A stretch of DNA of 64,000 nucleotides from Kurthia gibsonii (GTDB taxonomy: Bacteria; Bacillota; Bacilli; Bacillales_A; Planococcaceae). A program made the position numbers and the translations under genes. The stretch is taken from NCBI RefSeq assembly GCF_006539985.1, contig NZ_BJOB01000009.1:1-64000 (forward strand), in the 5' to 3' direction. A model generated the notes under the pieces. That model saw only the letters and a list, made by a program, of their open reading frames with translations, was not told the DNA's origin and ran no database searches. Numbering within the stretch: the first letter of the stretch is position 1; every line of letters begins with the position of its first letter. Positions 26,855-38,380 of the stretch are shown here, piece by piece.

Positions 26855-29191
26855 ATGACAAATAAAAGATGGCGCATTCAACAGCCAGATGAACAATTAG
26901 TGACGTTATTTCAACAAGCTTTACAGTTACCGACACTTGCGGCCAAAATTTTAGTGGCACGTGGCTTTCAAACAGTCGAGGAAGCACAAGCTTTTTTACA
27001 TATGGATGAACAAGTAGTACACGATCCTTTTCTAATGCATGGAATGAAAGAGGCAGTAGAACGTATTCAACAAGCCATTGAGCAACAACAGTCGATTCTT
27101 GTATATGCCGATTACGATAGTGATGGTATTACGAGTGCGACGGTGTTAAAGAGCGCTCTAGTCGAGTTAGGGGCAAATGTTACACATGTGATTCCAAACC
27201 GTTTTATCGACGGTTATGGGCCTTCAGAGCGATTATTTAGACAGGCGGCAGAAGATGGTGTTCAACTCATCATTACAGTCGATAACGGGATTGCAGGGAA
27301 TGGTCCGATTGCTGTTGCAAAAGAACTAGGGTTAGATGTTATTGTGACGGATCACCATGAACCAGCAGGGACGTTACCAGAAGCAGATGTCATCATTCAT
27401 CCACGTATTCCAGAAGGGCAGTATCCGTTTGGTGAGTTAGCAGGTGTTGGTGTCGCGTTCAAACTAGCGCATGCCTTACTTGGACGATTCCCAGAGCATT
27501 TAGTGGAGTTTGTAGCGATTGGTACAGTAGCCGATTTAGTGCCACTGCATGACGAGAATCGCTATTTAGTGAAGCGTGGATTAGAACATTTACAGCGCAC
27601 ACAGCACGTATCGCTACAAGCATTAGCGAAGGTATCGGATGTTGCACTTGAAGAGATTACAGAAGAAACGCTCGGCTTTTCATTCGGTCCGCGCCTAAAT
27701 GCGATTGGTCGATTAGGTGATGCGACAGAAGCAGTCGACTTTTTAATGACGCAAGATGCCGACACTGCGATGCAAATGGCGACATTGCTTGATGAGAAAA
27801 ATAAAGAGCGAAAAGATATTGTGGCAAATATGACGAAACAAGCGATTGATCTGGTTGAAAATATCGATGAAATTCGTGACTCACGTGTACTCGTTGTCGC
27901 AGAAGAAGGATGGAATCCGGGTGTAGTAGGAATTGTCGCTTCTCGTTTAGTCGAGCGCTATTACAAGCCAACGATTGTGCTTGGTATTGATTTAGAAAAA
28001 GGAATTGCGAAAGGTTCAGCACGTAGTATTGAAGGATTTAATATGTATCTAGAACTCGACAAAAATCGCGATATCCTTCCTGCGTTCGGCGGACATCCGA
28101 TGGCAGCAGGTATGACACTTGCGATGGAAGATGTCGACGAGTTACGTGAACGACTTCATGAGCAGGCAATGGTCTGTCTAACAGAAGAAGACTTGATTCC
28201 GATTTTAGAAATTGATGTTCCTGTCGATGTGTCAGAAATTGATGTTTCAGCGATTGAGGCAGTTCGCACACTTGCTCCGTATGGTGTTGGATTTACAAAA
28301 CCAATGTACGGTATTCCGAAAACGTCGATCCAATCCATGCGTAAAATTGGAGCGAACGAAGACCATGTGAAGATGGAGCTTGGCGATGGTAAACATACAT
28401 TGGATGCAATCGGTTTTCATAAAGGGTATTTAGCAGATGAATTAACAAAAGGAATCGACTTATCATTTGCGGGCGATTTACAAATTAATGAGTGGAATAA
28501 TCATAAAAAAGCACAGTTATTAATTTCAGATGTACACACCGATGATTGGCAACTATTTGACTTGCGTGGCGGTAATAAAATTTCAAAATGGCTTCAAAAA
28601 ATGCCGATTGAAGAAACGACATTTATCGCGTTCAAGCGTGAAACAGTCGACTATTTTACAACACTTATTCCAAAAGAAATTGCGCTTTATGACGAGGAAA
28701 AAGAATTATCTACGTACACGTCATATATTGTCTTTTTAGATTTACCAAAGCATGAACAACAAGTGAAGCATATTTTACAAACGGTTCAACCGATGCGTGT
28801 GTATGCGCATTTTCATGTAGCGAATTCACACCTATTTGAAGGGATGCCAACACGTGAACAATTCATCTGGTACTATAGTTTTTTGAAAAAACGTCGTGAA
28901 TTTCATTTACGTCAACATCTAAATGATTTAGCCAAACATAAAGGTTGGAGTCGTGCGATGTTGATTTTCATGACACAGGTGTTTTTTGAGCTGAAATTTG
29001 TTACAATAGAGAATGGACTTGCGAAAATTATAGATAATCCAGATAAGCGTGCAATCGAGTCTGCAACGATCTATAAGGAACGCAAGGAACAAGTAGCTTT
29101 AGAACAAAAACTCTTGTACGCCCAATATATGGATTTAAGAGATTGGTTAGACTTGTGTAGACAAGAACAATCAGTTTCTGAGGAGGAATAA
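26855..29191 (+). CDS. recJ: Single-stranded-DNA exonuclease RecJ
   Basis: 5'-3' ssDNA exonuclease of recombination and mismatch repair. The 778-residue protein has the DHH domain ([11 protein letters not shown] near 88, VTDHHEP near 165), a DHHA1 domain (about 355-455, GGHPMAAG), an OB fold (about 470-580) and the extra C-terminal domain of the long Bacillus form (about 590-770). Preceded by a plausible -10 (TATAAT 26827-26832) and followed after 7 bases by apt, as in B. subtilis. Confidence 0.96.
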   Translation: MTNKRWRIQQPDEQLVTLFQQALQLPTLAAKILVARGFQTVEEAQAFLHMDEQVVHDPFLMHGMKEAVERIQQAIEQQQSILVYADYDSDGITSATVLKSALVELGANVTHVIPNRFIDGYGPSERLFRQAAEDGVQLIITVDNGIAGNGPIAVAKELGLDVIVTDHHEPAGTLPEADVIIHPRIPEGQYPFGELAGVGVAFKLAHALLGRFPEHLVEFVAIGTVADLVPLHDENRYLVKRGLEHLQRTQHVSLQALAKVSDVALEEITEETLGFSFGPRLNAIGRLGDATEAVDFLMTQDADTAMQMATLLDEKNKERKDIVANMTKQAIDLVENIDEIRDSRVLVVAEEGWNPGVVGIVASRLVERYYKPTIVLGIDLEKGIAKGSARSIEGFNMYLELDKNRDILPAFGGHPMAAGMTLAMEDVDELRERLHEQAMVCLTEEDLIPILEIDVPVDVSEIDVSAIEAVRTLAPYGVGFTKPMYGIPKTSIQSMRKIGANEDHVKMELGDGKHTLDAIGFHKGYLADELTKGIDLSFAGDLQINEWNNHKKAQLLISDVHTDDWQLFDLRGGNKISKWLQKMPIEETTFIAFKRETVDYFTTLIPKEIALYDEEKELSTYTSYIVFLDLPKHEQQVKHILQTVQPMRVYAHFHVANSHLFEGMPTREQFIWYYSFLKKRREFHLRQHLNDLAKHKGWSRAMLIFMTQVFFELKFVTIENGLAKIIDNPDKRAIESATIYKERKEQVALEQKLLYAQYMDLRDWLDLCRQEQSVSEEE

Positions 29192-29198
29192 GGAAACC

Positions 29199-29711
29199 AT
29201 GGATTTAAAAAAATACGTAACAGTTGTTGAAAACTGGCCAAAAGAAGGCATTTCATTCAAAGATATTACAACAATTATGGATAATGGCCCAGCTTACAAA
29301 TATGCGACAGACCAAATTGTTGATTATGCGAAAAAAATGGGTGCTGAACTAATCGTAGGCCCTGAAGCGCGCGGTTTCATTACAGGTTGCCCGGTTGCCT
29401 ATGCTTTAGAAATTGGCTTTGCTCCTGTTCGTAAACCAGGTAAGTTGCCACGTGAAGTGATTTCACAAGAGTATGACTTGGAATATGGTACAAATACATT
29501 AACAATGCATAGTGATGCTGTAAAACCAGGTCAAAAAGTATTAATCGTTGACGATTTACTTGCGACAGGCGGTACAGTAGAGGCTTCAATCAAACTAATT
29601 GAACAATTAGGTGGCGAAGTTGTCGGTTGTGCATTCTTAATCGAATTAACAGAATTAAAAGGACGCGAAAAAATCACAGGATATGACATTTTTTCTCTTA
29701 TGGAATACTAA
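29199..29711 (+). CDS. apt: Adenine phosphoribosyltransferase
   Basis: Salvages adenine with PRPP to make AMP. The 170-residue enzyme has the PRPP-binding motif [13 protein letters not shown] near residue 108 and the GPEARGF segment. RBS GAGGAGG overlaps the end of recJ; a terminator follows. The recJ-apt-relA order is conserved in Bacillus. Confidence 0.98.
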   Translation: MDLKKYVTVVENWPKEGISFKDITTIMDNGPAYKYATDQIVDYAKKMGAELIVGPEARGFITGCPVAYALEIGFAPVRKPGKLPREVISQEYDLEYGTNTLTMHSDAVKPGQKVLIVDDLLATGGTVEASIKLIEQLGGEVVGCAFLIELTELKGREKITGYDIFSLMEY

Positions 29712-29724
29712 TATTTACGTCTTT

Positions 29725-29768
29725 TAAAAAAATCCGTTCAAAGAGTTTCGACTTTTTGAACGGGTTTT
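29725..29768 (+). terminator. Terminator after apt
   Basis: AATCCGTTCAAA (29731-29742) pairs with TTTGAACGGGTT (29755-29766, one wobble), followed by T-run. Confidence 0.85.
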
Positions 29769-29810
29769 TCACTATTCGGTGAAGGAGCAAGGAAATTCAT
29801 GTACTTAACC

Positions 29811-29840
29811 TTTACAAGATAGGTAGTTATTTTATACAAT
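29811..29840 (+). promoter_or_regulatory. Putative relA promoter
   Basis: TTTACA (29811-29816) and TACAAT (29835-29840) with an 18-base spacer, in the gap after the apt terminator. Confidence 0.5.
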
Positions 29841-29888
29841 TATTCTTATATCTTAATCGGTAAATTTATGAAATAGGGTGAGCTGAAC

Positions 29889-32084
29889 ATGGCGAAAGAT
29901 CGAGTGATGACAGTGGAAGAGGTTTTTGAAACGCTTACCTCTTATATGAACGAAGAACATGTGGCATTTGTAAAAAGAGCATATGATTTAGCGGAGGAAG
30001 CACATAGAGAGCAATTCCGCAGTTCAGGAGAGCCGTATATTCTTCATCCTATACAAGTTGCAGGTATATTAGCAGAGCTTCAAATGGATCCTGAAACTGT
30101 CTCGGCTGGTTTTTTACATGATGTTGTAGAAGATACGAATTATACGCGAGAAGATTTAGTGGAGCATTTTGGTGAAGAAGTAGCGATGTTAGTGGACGGT
30201 GTAACAAAGCTAGGGAAAATTAAATATAAATCAAAAAAAGAACAGCAAGCAGAGAACCATCGCAAAATGTTTGTAGCGATGGCGCAAGATATTCGTGTCA
30301 TCTTAATTAAATTAGCTGACCGTTTGCACAATATGCGTACGTTGAAACATCTACCGATTGAAAAGCAGCGCCGCATTTCAAAAGAAACACTTGAAATTTT
30401 TGCACCGCTTGCACATCGTTTAGGGATTTCGACAATTAAGTGGGAGCTAGAAGATACAGCGCTTCGCTATTTGAACCCACAGCAATATTATCGTATTGTG
30501 AATTTAATGAAGCGTAAACGTGTTGAACGTGAACAATACTTAAATTCAGTAATGGAAGAAATTGGCGATCAATTAGATGATATTCGTATTGAAGCGGAAC
30601 TTTCAGGTCGACCAAAGCATATCTATAGCATTTATCGCAAAATGGAGATGCAAAATAAGCAGTTTAACGAAATTTATGATTTATTAGCTGTTCGTATTAT
30701 TGTAGAGAGTATTAAAGATTGTTATGCAGCACTTGGGATTGTGCATACATTATGGAAGCCGATGCCAGGACGTTTTAAAGATTATATTGCGATGCCAAAA
30801 CAAAATCTATACCAATCATTACATACGACAGTGATTGGCCCATATGGCGATCCACTTGAAATCCAAATTCGTACGGTTGAGATGCACAATATCGCTGAAT
30901 ACGGGGTAGCAGCGCACTGGGCTTATAAAGAAGGAAAAAGTGTACAGCCGGAACAACAAAATATTGATAGTAAATTATCATGGTTCCGTGAGATTTTAGA
31001 ATTCCAAAATGAATCATCGGATGCGGAAGAATTCATGGAATCATTAAAATTTGATTTATTCTCTGACATGGTCTATGTATTCTCACCCAAAGGCGATGTA
31101 TTAGAATTACCAGCCGGCTCTGTACCAATTGACTTTGCGTATCGTGTCCATTCTGAAATCGGTAACAAGACGATTGGTGCGAAAGTAAATGGTAAGATGG
31201 TACCTTTAGATACGCCACTACACACAGGTGATATCGTCGAAATCATGACGTCAAAACAGTCGTTCGGCCCATCGCATGATTGGTTGAAAATTGCCCAATC
31301 TTCACAAGCAAAACATAAAATTAAGCAGTTCTTTAAAAAGCAGTCGCGTGAAGACCATGCAGAAAAAGGACAGCGCCTAATTGAAGAAGAGATTAAAGCA
31401 CAAGGCTTCGATCCAAAAGAGGTACTAACGTCAGAAAACTTCAAACGTGTTTGTGAAAAATTGAACTATGCGACAGAAGAAGACTTAATTGCAGCAGTTG
31501 GCTTTAATGGTATGACAGCACAACAAGTTGTTAATCGCCTAGCAGAAAAAATCCGTAAACAGCGTGACCATGAAGAACAGATGGAAAAAATCACGAAAGA
31601 GATGAACACGCCAAAAGATACGAAGCCAACTGAAACGGGTGTTGTTGTCAAAGGTTTGGATAATCTATTAATTCGTCTATCGCGTTGTTGTCGTCCCGTA
31701 CCAGGTGATGAAATCGTTGGTTTTATTACAAAAGGACGTGGCGTATCGGTTCACCGAGCAGACTGTCCAAATGTTGCGACAGCAGATGAACAGGACCGCT
31801 TAATTGAAGTAGAGTGGAGTCAGGCATTACAACAAGACTCTAAATTATATTCGGTGGATATTGAAGTAACAGGTTACGACCGTCCAGGCTTTATTGCTGA
31901 AGTAATGGCAGTTGTATCTGAAACAAAAACATCCATTCTTGCAGTGAATGCACGTGCAAATCGTGATAAGATGGCGACGATTCACTTAACGTTACAAATT
32001 CGTGATATTCATCATATGTTAAAAGTAGTTGACCGAATTAAGTCGATTCAAGATATTTATTCGGTACAACGTGTGAATAATTAA
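29889..32084 (+). CDS. relA: Bifunctional (p)ppGpp synthetase/hydrolase Rel
   Basis: Stringent-response enzyme that makes and degrades (p)ppGpp on the ribosome. The 731-residue protein has the HD hydrolase domain (about 25-180, FLHDVVEDT), synthetase domain (about 235-350), TGS (about 390-450), a helical/zinc-finger-like region with [10 protein letters not shown], and a C-terminal ACT domain (about 655-730). All domains look intact, so both activities are expected. It precedes dtd as in most Bacillales. Confidence 0.97.
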   Translation: MAKDRVMTVEEVFETLTSYMNEEHVAFVKRAYDLAEEAHREQFRSSGEPYILHPIQVAGILAELQMDPETVSAGFLHDVVEDTNYTREDLVEHFGEEVAMLVDGVTKLGKIKYKSKKEQQAENHRKMFVAMAQDIRVILIKLADRLHNMRTLKHLPIEKQRRISKETLEIFAPLAHRLGISTIKWELEDTALRYLNPQQYYRIVNLMKRKRVEREQYLNSVMEEIGDQLDDIRIEAELSGRPKHIYSIYRKMEMQNKQFNEIYDLLAVRIIVESIKDCYAALGIVHTLWKPMPGRFKDYIAMPKQNLYQSLHTTVIGPYGDPLEIQIRTVEMHNIAEYGVAAHWAYKEGKSVQPEQQNIDSKLSWFREILEFQNESSDAEEFMESLKFDLFSDMVYVFSPKGDVLELPAGSVPIDFAYRVHSEIGNKTIGAKVNGKMVPLDTPLHTGDIVEIMTSKQSFGPSHDWLKIAQSSQAKHKIKQFFKKQSREDHAEKGQRLIEEEIKAQGFDPKEVLTSENFKRVCEKLNYATEEDLIAAVGFNGMTAQQVVNRLAEKIRKQRDHEEQMEKITKEMNTPKDTKPTETGVVVKGLDNLLIRLSRCCRPVPGDEIVGFITKGRGVSVHRADCPNVATADEQDRLIEVEWSQALQQDSKLYSVDIEVTGYDRPGFIAEVMAVVSETKTSILAVNARANRDKMATIHLTLQIRDIHHMLKVVDRIKSIQDIYSVQRVNN

Positions 32085-32102
32085 GTAGGGAGCTGTTAAC
32101 AG

Positions 32103-32540
32103 TTGAAGGTTGTATTACAAAAAGCAAAACAAGCTTCAGTGACAGTAGATGGTCAAATTGTTGGACAGATTAATCGTGGATACGTATTACTTGTTGGTAT
32201 TACAGCAAGTGATACAAAAGAACAAGTAGAGGCATTGGCGAATAAAATTGTGAAATTACGCATCTGGGAAGATGAAGAGGAGAAGATGAATCGTTCCATT
32301 GTTGATGAACAAGGTGCGATTCTATCTATTTCACAGTTCACGCTCTATGCCAACACGAAAAAGGGGAATCGTCCGAGCTTTACAGAAGCTGCACGCCCAG
32401 AAATTGCAGAACCTCTATGGCAAGAATTCAACGATACGCTTCGCCGCTTAGGTATGCATGTTGAAACAGGTATTTTTGGAGCGATGATGGATGTTCAATT
32501 AACGAATATTGGACCAACAACGATTCTGCTAGAAGCATAA
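32103..32540 (+). CDS. dtd: D-aminoacyl-tRNA deacylase
   Basis: Removes D-amino acids wrongly attached to tRNA. The 145-residue protein has the SQFTLYA motif near residue 78 and the C-terminal NIGPTT motif that supplies the Gly-cisPro chirality check (NxGPxT). Start is TTG 32103, 18 bases after relA; no closer ATG fits the family N-terminus (MKVVLQ). A bidirectional terminator follows. Confidence 0.96.
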   Translation: MKVVLQKAKQASVTVDGQIVGQINRGYVLLVGITASDTKEQVEALANKIVKLRIWEDEEEKMNRSIVDEQGAILSISQFTLYANTKKGNRPSFTEAARPEIAEPLWQEFNDTLRRLGMHVETGIFGAMMDVQLTNIGPTTILLEA

Positions 32541-32542
32541 TA

Positions 32543-32580
32543 AAAACGAGGTTTGAGCATATGCCCAAGCCTCGTTTTTT
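32543..32580. terminator. Bidirectional terminator between dtd and the amidase gene
   Basis: AAAAACGAGG (32543-32551 region) pairs with CCTCGTTTTTT, with an inner GCATATGC core. Confidence 0.85.
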
Positions 32581-32591
32581 CATACATATTA

Positions 32592-34190
32592 TTATTCACC
32601 GAAGTAGTATTCTAATACGCCGTTTGCAATACCTTCTGCAATCGTTGCACGGTATTTATCTGTGTTCATACGTGTTAATTCAGTTTTATTAGAGATAAAA
32701 CCAAGTTCTACTAATGTAGCAAATACTGTATTTTCACGTAATACCATAACATTTTGGAATTTTGGACCGCGGTCTTTAATACCATTATATTCTTCTTTAA
32801 GAGCTTCCATTACATTTTTATGAATTGTACTTGCGAATTCTTTTGAATCGGCTTTGTAATAAAGTGTTTCGATTCCTTCAGCAGCAGGTGTTGCAGAATT
32901 ATAGTGTAAGCTGATAAATGCATTTGCACCATATTTTGCTGCTGCTTTTGCACGTAAACCTAAATCAGTCACTTTGTCAGAAGAAAGCGCACCTGTGCCT
33001 GTACGTGTCATAAACACTGTACCGCCAAGTGATTCGATTTTAGCTTGTACTGCTTTTGCTGATTTTAATGTTAATTCAGCTTCTGTTACGCGTTTACCGT
33101 TTAAGTCTGTACCAACAGCACCTGAATCGTTACCACCATGTCCAGCATCAATTACGAATTTTAGGCCTCTTAATGGTTGACTACTTGGATTACCCACTTG
33201 ATCGATTTTATCTGTTAAAATACTTAAGTCTGTATTGGCAGATACCCAGCCGCGTTTATTGTTGCTGTATTCAATTTCAACCCAGTTATTATTTGATGTA
33301 CGTAGTACTTTACCTGTGAAGCCAATGCCAATAGATGCTACTTTTGGAGCAGCAACATTTGGCATTTTACGTACATTTAATGAATTACCTTTCATAACAA
33401 GGTATGTCGTTTTTGTCACCTTCACTGAAGTGAAAGCGAAACTTGTTGTTGATTTAAAACCATAAGCTGTATGGGCATTAATCCAACCTGTTTTACCTTT
33501 GTACGTAACTTGAATCCAATTATTTTTGTTTTCTTTTAGGATCTTTACTTTTGCTTCAAAAGGAACGGTTACACCTAATGATTTGTAGTTTACGCCAGCA
33601 CCAGAACGAAGTGATAAACCTGTTTGTTCTGTTACATAGAAGTATGTAGTTTTTGCAGGTGTAGAAGATGTAGATGTTTCAGATGATTTAATCGCAGTTA
33701 AATATTTAGAAGATACATAACCTGTCTTCGAACCATATTTAATTTTGAACCATGTACCGCTTGTTGCTTGCTTTGTTACGACTGCATTCTTTTTCAACGT
33801 GAATACGGTTTTATAATTTGTTGAAGGACCAGAACGGGCATTCAAGCTTGCAGCATTCACCTTGTATTGTGTTGATGTTGCAGAACTTACTGTTACTTTT
33901 TTTACTGCCGTTAAGTACTTAGAAGAAACATAGCCAGTCTTTGAACCTGATTTGATTTTAAACCAAGAACCCTTTGTTGCTTGTTTCGTTACGACGGTGT
34001 TTTTCTTCAACGTGAAAACGACTTTGTAATTCGTTGAAGGGCCCGAACGAACATTTAAACTGGACGTGTTAACCTTGTACTGTGTCGTTGTTGCGGCAGA
34101 ACTTGTTGCTGGTAACGCGGTTAAAATTGTTGCAATTAATAGCAACAGAGCGATACCTAATTTTTTACTTTTTTGAATAAAGTTGACCAT
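32592..34190 (-). CDS. N-acetylmuramoyl-L-alanine amidase with four SH3b domains
   Basis: Secreted peptidoglycan hydrolase that cuts between MurNAc and L-Ala. The 532-residue protein has a signal peptide (about 1-32), four bacterial SH3 domains (about 38-96, 109-167, 183-245, 262-322) for wall binding, and an Amidase_3 domain (about 345-530) with zinc/catalytic residues in DAGHGG (His351), EAELTL, SLHYNS and VELGFISN. The first two SH3b units differ at only about 9 of 61 residues, a recent duplication. RBS AAGGAGGAG directly upstream of ATG 34190. B. subtilis has a comparable amidase gene (yrvJ) at the same place. Confidence 0.95.
   Translation of the reverse strand: MVNFIQKSKKLGIALLLLIATILTALPATSSAATTTQYKVNTSSLNVRSGPSTNYKVVFTLKKNTVVTKQATKGSWFKIKSGSKTGYVSSKYLTAVKKVTVSSATSTQYKVNAASLNARSGPSTNYKTVFTLKKNAVVTKQATSGTWFKIKYGSKTGYVSSKYLTAIKSSETSTSSTPAKTTYFYVTEQTGLSLRSGAGVNYKSLGVTVPFEAKVKILKENKNNWIQVTYKGKTGWINAHTAYGFKSTTSFAFTSVKVTKTTYLVMKGNSLNVRKMPNVAAPKVASIGIGFTGKVLRTSNNNWVEIEYSNNKRGWVSANTDLSILTDKIDQVGNPSSQPLRGLKFVIDAGHGGNDSGAVGTDLNGKRVTEAELTLKSAKAVQAKIESLGGTVFMTRTGTGALSSDKVTDLGLRAKAAAKYGANAFISLHYNSATPAAEGIETLYYKADSKEFASTIHKNVMEALKEEYNGIKDRGPKFQNVMVLRENTVFATLVELGFISNKTELTRMNTDKYRATIAEGIANGVLEYYFGE
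33690..34082 (-). repeat. Tandem duplication encoding SH3b units 1 and 2
   Basis: Two consecutive coding units with a 213-base period, about 85 percent identical at protein level. Unit 1 is about 33906-34082, unit 2 about 33690-33869. The nearly identical stretches make this a likely place for copy-number change by recombination. Confidence 0.75.
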
Positions 34191-34383
34191 AATTCTCCTC
34201 CTTTCTTACATTGTATATGCTTTAGGTACTAAAAAGCTATAATAACTTTAAAAAAATGTATTTTTAATAATATTTTTTATGTATATATTCAAAATTAGGT
34301 AAATAGCTTCACTTTATTGCTCTTTTTATTTAGGGAATTGGAGATTGGTCAGATAAGTCAGTTTATATTTACGTAAATAGATG

Positions 34384-34412
34384 TTGACAGAAGGTAGGGA
34401 AAACTCTATCAT
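34384..34412 (+). promoter_or_regulatory. Promoter of the hisS T-box transcript
   Basis: TTGACA (34384-34389), 17-base spacer, TATCAT (34407-34412). Confidence 0.75.
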
Positions 34413-34418
34413 ATTAGT

Positions 34419-34706
34419 TAATCTGAAATGAATTATATATCACCTATGACCGAGCAAGTAGTCAACTCTATAGACTGTTTTAGAGAGAAAAAGACGTGGC
34501 TGAAATCTTTTTCAATAGTACGAGTAGATGAATAACACTCGAGAGGTTTCTTTTCGAAATGAGCAATCATAGTAGGGGAGAACGGAGTCGGCCGTTATCC
34601 GAATTTGAGAGGATTTATATGAGTTTGTATAAATCAACTAGGGTGGAACCGCGGAAGCTTATACAGCTCTCGTCCCTTGCGTAATGCAAGAGGCGAGAGC
34701 TTTTTA
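34419..34706 (+). ncRNA. T-box leader controlling hisS-aspS
   Basis: The 14-base T-box core AGGGTGGAACCGCG lies at 34640-34653 and is followed by a terminator whose arms are GCTCTCG (34666-34672) and CGAGAGC (34694-34700) with a T-run. Upstream are the stem I elements; CAC at 34536-34538, in AATAACACTC, is the probable histidine specifier codon. Uncharged tRNA-His would pair with both and prevent termination. The T-box is certain; the exact specifier position is inferred. Confidence 0.9.
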
Positions 34707-34755
34707 TATTGCGCACAATCATTCAGGCAAAATGAAGTGAAAGGAGTTAAATCGT

Positions 34756-36027
34756 ATGAGTTTTAAAGTACCAAGAGGAACACAAGATATACTTCCAGGT
34801 GAAGTGGAAAAATGGCAAAAAGTAGAAGGTGTTATGCGTCATTTAACAAATGTCTATCGTTATCCAGAAATTCGTACACCGATGTTTGAATCAACAGAAT
34901 TATTCCAACGTGGTGTGGGTGATTCAACAGATATCGTGCAAAAAGAAATGTACACATTCGAAGATCGTGGTGGTCGTTCAATGACGTTACGTCCTGAAGG
35001 AACTGCATCGATTTCACGTGCATATGTGGAACACAAGATGTTTGGTAATCCTGACCAACCTGTTAAAGTATCTTATTTAGGACCAATGTTCCGTTATGAA
35101 CGTTCACAAAAGGGTCGTTATCGTCAGTTCGTTCAATTTGGTGTAGAGGCGATTGGCTCAAAAGACCCGGCAATTGATGCGGAAGTTATCGAATTAGCGA
35201 TGCGTGTCTATCAAGAATCGGGATTAAAGCATTTAAAATTAGTCATTAATTCACTTGGAGATCAAGAAGTACGTCAAGCGCATCGCCAAGCATTAATTGA
35301 TCACTTTGCACCACATATTGGAGAATTCTGTTCAGATTGTCAAAAACGTTTAGAGCAAAATCCACTACGCATTTTAGACTGTAAAGTAGATGCAGGGAAT
35401 CCACTAACTGCTTCAGCTCCTAAACTAACAGATTATTTAAATGAAGAATCTGCCACATATTTTGAACAAGTGAAAATGTACTTAGATGCACTTGGTATTG
35501 ACTATGTTGTTGATCCAAATTTAGTGCGCGGATTAGATTATTATAATCACACAACATTTGAAATTATGAGTACAGCAGAAGGCTTCGGTGCGATTACAAC
35601 ACTTTGTGGTGGTGGTCGTTACAACGGTTTAGTTGAGGAAATTGGTGGACCTGAATCACCAGGTATCGGTTTTGCGATGAGTATTGAACGTTTATTACTT
35701 GCTTTAGAAGCCGAGAACGTAACGCTTGATATAGAAGACGCACTTGATTTATATATTGTAACAATGGACGATGCAGCGAAACTAAAAGCAGTTGAATTTG
35801 CAAGTTCATTCCGCGCGCGTGGTATTTCAGCAGATATCGACTATGCAGGTCGTAAGATGAAAGCACAAATGAAAGCAGCGAATCGTCTTGAAGCAAAATA
35901 TGTGATGGTTTTAGGAAGTTCTGAATTAGAAGAACAAGCTGTCAACATTAAAAACATGGAAACAGGTGACCAAGAAAAAGTACCATTCCATGATGTTGTC
36001 AATTACTTATTAACACATAAACAATAA
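34756..36027 (+). CDS. hisS: Histidyl-tRNA synthetase
   Basis: Charges tRNA-His. The 423-residue class II synthetase has motif 1 near 50-85, motif 2 ([20 protein letters not shown] near 112-131), the histidine-binding motifs LVRGLDYY (near 256) and a C-terminal anticodon-binding domain (about 325-420). RBS AAGGAG. Transcribed from the T-box promoter together with aspS. Confidence 0.98.
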   Translation: MSFKVPRGTQDILPGEVEKWQKVEGVMRHLTNVYRYPEIRTPMFESTELFQRGVGDSTDIVQKEMYTFEDRGGRSMTLRPEGTASISRAYVEHKMFGNPDQPVKVSYLGPMFRYERSQKGRYRQFVQFGVEAIGSKDPAIDAEVIELAMRVYQESGLKHLKLVINSLGDQEVRQAHRQALIDHFAPHIGEFCSDCQKRLEQNPLRILDCKVDAGNPLTASAPKLTDYLNEESATYFEQVKMYLDALGIDYVVDPNLVRGLDYYNHTTFEIMSTAEGFGAITTLCGGGRYNGLVEEIGGPESPGIGFAMSIERLLLALEAENVTLDIEDALDLYIVTMDDAAKLKAVEFASSFRARGISADIDYAGRKMKAQMKAANRLEAKYVMVLGSSELEEQAVNIKNMETGDQEKVPFHDVVNYLLTHKQ

Positions 36028-36042
36028 TTGGGGGATAAAATA

Positions 36043-37830
36043 ATGGCTACAAGAACACATGAATGTGGCGTACTACGTGCAGAAAACGTAGGCGAACGCG
36101 TTGTATTAAAAGGTTGGGTACAATATCGTCGTGACTTCGGTGGATTAATCTTCATCGACTTACGTGACCGTACAGGTTTAACACAGGTTGTATTCACACC
36201 AGAAAACTCACAAGAAGCACTAGAGCTTGCTGATTCATTCCGTAGTGAATATGTCATCGAAGTAGAAGGTGAAGTGCGCGCACGTACACCAGAAATGGTG
36301 AACCCGAACTTAGACACTGGTGCGATTGAAGTATATGTTGACCGTGTAACATTAATCAACAAAGCAAAAACACCACCATTCCAAATCGAAGATCGTATTC
36401 AAGTAAATGAAGATTTACGTTTAAAATACCGTTACTTAGATTTACGTCGTCCAGTGATGTATAACACATTCAAACTACGTTCAGACGTAACAAAAGTGGT
36501 ACGTAACTTCTTACAAGACGAAGGTTTCCTAGAAGTTGAAACACCAATCTTAACAAAATCAACACCAGAAGGCGCGCGTGACTATCTTGTACCTTCACGT
36601 GTACATGATGGTGAGTTCTATGCTTTACCACAATCACCACAATTATTTAAGCAATTATTAATGGTGTCAGGTTTCGAGCGTTACTTCCAAATCGCACGCT
36701 GCTTCCGTGATGAAGACTTACGTGCAGACCGTCAACCAGAATTCACGCAAATCGATATGGAGATGAGCTTCTTAGATCAAGAGCAAATCTTAGAAATCAA
36801 TGAGCGTTTAATTCAAAAAGTAATGAAAGAAGTAAAAGGCATCGACATCCCACGTCCATTCCAACGTATGAAATACGATGAAGCAATGGCACGTTACGGT
36901 TCAGATAAGCCAGATGTTCGTTTTGGTTTAGAATTAATTGAGTTATCCGATGTTGTAGATGGTTGTGGTTTCAAAGTATTCGCACAAACTGTTGCAGATG
37001 GTAAACAAGTAAAAGGTTTAAATATCAAAGGTGCAAACGACAAATACTCTCGTAAAGACTTGGATGAATTAACAAAATTCGTTGGTCGTTACGGTGCAAA
37101 AGGTCTTGCATGGATTAAAGTGACAGAAACAGGTGTTGAAGGCTTAACAGGTCCAATCGGTAAGTTTTTCCAAGACGATTACGGCGTAAAATTAATGGAA
37201 CGTATGGGTGCAGAACCTGGCGATACATTAGTATTCGTAGCAGATAAGCCAGCAATCGTAGCTGATGCTCTAGGCGCACTTCGTAAAAAATTAGGTAAAG
37301 ATTTAGAGTTAATCGATGAGTCTAAATTTGCATTCCTATGGATTACAGATTGGCCATTACTTGAGTATGATGAAGAAGCAGGCCGCTACACAGCAGCACA
37401 TCACCCATTCACTCGTCCATTCGATGAAGATTTAGAATTAATGGATACAGATCCAAGTAAAGTTCGCGCACAAGCATACGATATCGTATTAAATGGTTAC
37501 GAGCTTGGCGGGGGTTCATTACGTATTTACGAAAAAGAATTACAAGAAAAAATGTTCAAATTACTTGGCTTCACAGAAGAACAAGCACAAGAACAATTCG
37601 GTTTCTTAATGGATGCCTTTGAATTCGGCGTACCGCCACATGGTGGTGTAGCATTCGGTCTTGACCGTTTCATCATGCTACTTGCAGGTCGCGATAACTT
37701 ACGTGACACAATTGCATTCCCTAAAACTGCATCAGCAAGCTGCTTATTAACAGATGCACCTTCTGATGTATCGACTGCACAATTAGATGAATTACACATT
37801 CGTGTTAAAACATTAGCAGACGAAGATTAA
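36043..37830 (+). CDS. aspS: Aspartyl-tRNA synthetase
   Basis: Charges tRNA-Asp (and tRNA-Asn where GatCAB operates). The 595-residue bacterial-type enzyme has an N-terminal OB anticodon domain (about 1-105), the class II core with [20 protein letters not shown] near 165, the GAD insert domain (about 290-415) and motif 3 GLDRFIMLL near 535. ATG 36043 behind GGGGGA is preferred to the upstream frame opening at 36028. Shares the hisS transcript. Confidence 0.98.
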   Translation: MATRTHECGVLRAENVGERVVLKGWVQYRRDFGGLIFIDLRDRTGLTQVVFTPENSQEALELADSFRSEYVIEVEGEVRARTPEMVNPNLDTGAIEVYVDRVTLINKAKTPPFQIEDRIQVNEDLRLKYRYLDLRRPVMYNTFKLRSDVTKVVRNFLQDEGFLEVETPILTKSTPEGARDYLVPSRVHDGEFYALPQSPQLFKQLLMVSGFERYFQIARCFRDEDLRADRQPEFTQIDMEMSFLDQEQILEINERLIQKVMKEVKGIDIPRPFQRMKYDEAMARYGSDKPDVRFGLELIELSDVVDGCGFKVFAQTVADGKQVKGLNIKGANDKYSRKDLDELTKFVGRYGAKGLAWIKVTETGVEGLTGPIGKFFQDDYGVKLMERMGAEPGDTLVFVADKPAIVADALGALRKKLGKDLELIDESKFAFLWITDWPLLEYDEEAGRYTAAHHPFTRPFDEDLELMDTDPSKVRAQAYDIVLNGYELGGGSLRIYEKELQEKMFKLLGFTEEQAQEQFGFLMDAFEFGVPPHGGVAFGLDRFIMLLAGRDNLRDTIAFPKTASASCLLTDAPSDVSTAQLDELHIRVKTLADED

Positions 37831-37842
37831 TTAATATATATA

Positions 37843-37879
37843 AAGAACTTTGGTATGAATTCATGCCAAAGTTCTTTTT
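37843..37879 (+). terminator. Terminator of hisS-aspS
   Basis: AAAGAACTTTGGTATGA pairs with TCATGCCAAAGTTCTTT around a short loop, then T-run. Confidence 0.9.
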
Positions 37880-38068
37880 TAAAATGTTAGACTGTTAACC
37901 ACTTACTAAAGTATATACAATATTGTTTTAAAGACATAAAACAGAGAAATAAATAACTACAGTTGAAGTATGAATTTATTTTGAGTTTTTAAAAGGAATT
38001 ATTTCCCTTTAGTACTTATAGTGATATAATAAAGGAATAAAATGGAACAGATAGAAGATGCTTATGAT

Positions 38069-38098
38069 TTGAAATATACAGATTGCTTATGTTATGTT
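38069..38098 (+). promoter_or_regulatory. Promoter of 6S RNA
   Basis: TTGAAA (38069-38074), 18-base spacer, TATGTT (38093-38098), about 10 bases before the deduced 5' end of the 6S RNA. Confidence 0.5.
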
Positions 38099-38108
38099 AT
38101 CTGTAATA

Positions 38109-38290
38109 CAAATCCTGATGTGTTCGTCACACATACATCAGTTTTAACCGAACACTAATGATAAGGGAGTTTTATATTCTTTAGGAAAAGGTATGTCTTT
38201 TCGGAGAACATGATTTTTCTAGAGTGCGAACACCCACCTGCGGAGAGCGGGTTCAAACGATGCATTAATGGACGGCACAATCGGGATTTG
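38109..38290 (+). ncRNA. ssrS: 6S RNA (6S-1 type)
   Basis: 6S RNA mimics an open promoter and binds RNA polymerase in stationary phase. The 5' end CAAATCCTGAT pairs with the 3' end ATCGGGATTTG, closing a long interrupted hairpin of about 182 bases. Internal blocks such as TTTAGGAAAAGGTATGTCTTTTCGGAG (split over 38181-38207) and GCGAACACCCACCTG (38226-38240) resemble B. subtilis 6S-1 (bsrA), which also lies just downstream of aspS. Position and sequence agree; no covariance search was possible. Confidence 0.85.
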
Positions 38291-38311
38291 TATCTAATGT
38301 TGACACATTTC

Positions 38312-38346
38312 AAAACTCTGATTCCATATTGAATCAGAGTTTTTTT
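38312..38346 (+). terminator. Terminator downstream of 6S RNA
   Basis: AAAACTCTGATTC (38312-38324) pairs with GAATCAGAGTTTT (38331-38343), then T-run. A TTGACA (38300-38305) with CATATT (38325-38330) overlaps it and could be a weak promoter for the next gene. Confidence 0.85.
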
Positions 38347-38380
38347 ATTTATATTGAATAAATGGGAGGATGTGACTTAC

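Noticed and set aside
33690-34082. Regular repeats considered as a CRISPR or minisatellite
   Set aside because: The repeat is coding, with a 213-base period equal to one SH3b unit; no spacers.
34191-34383. Possible gene between the amidase and the T-box promoter
   Set aside because: Only AT-rich upstream sequence; presumably holds the amidase promoter, but no convincing -35/-10 pair was found.
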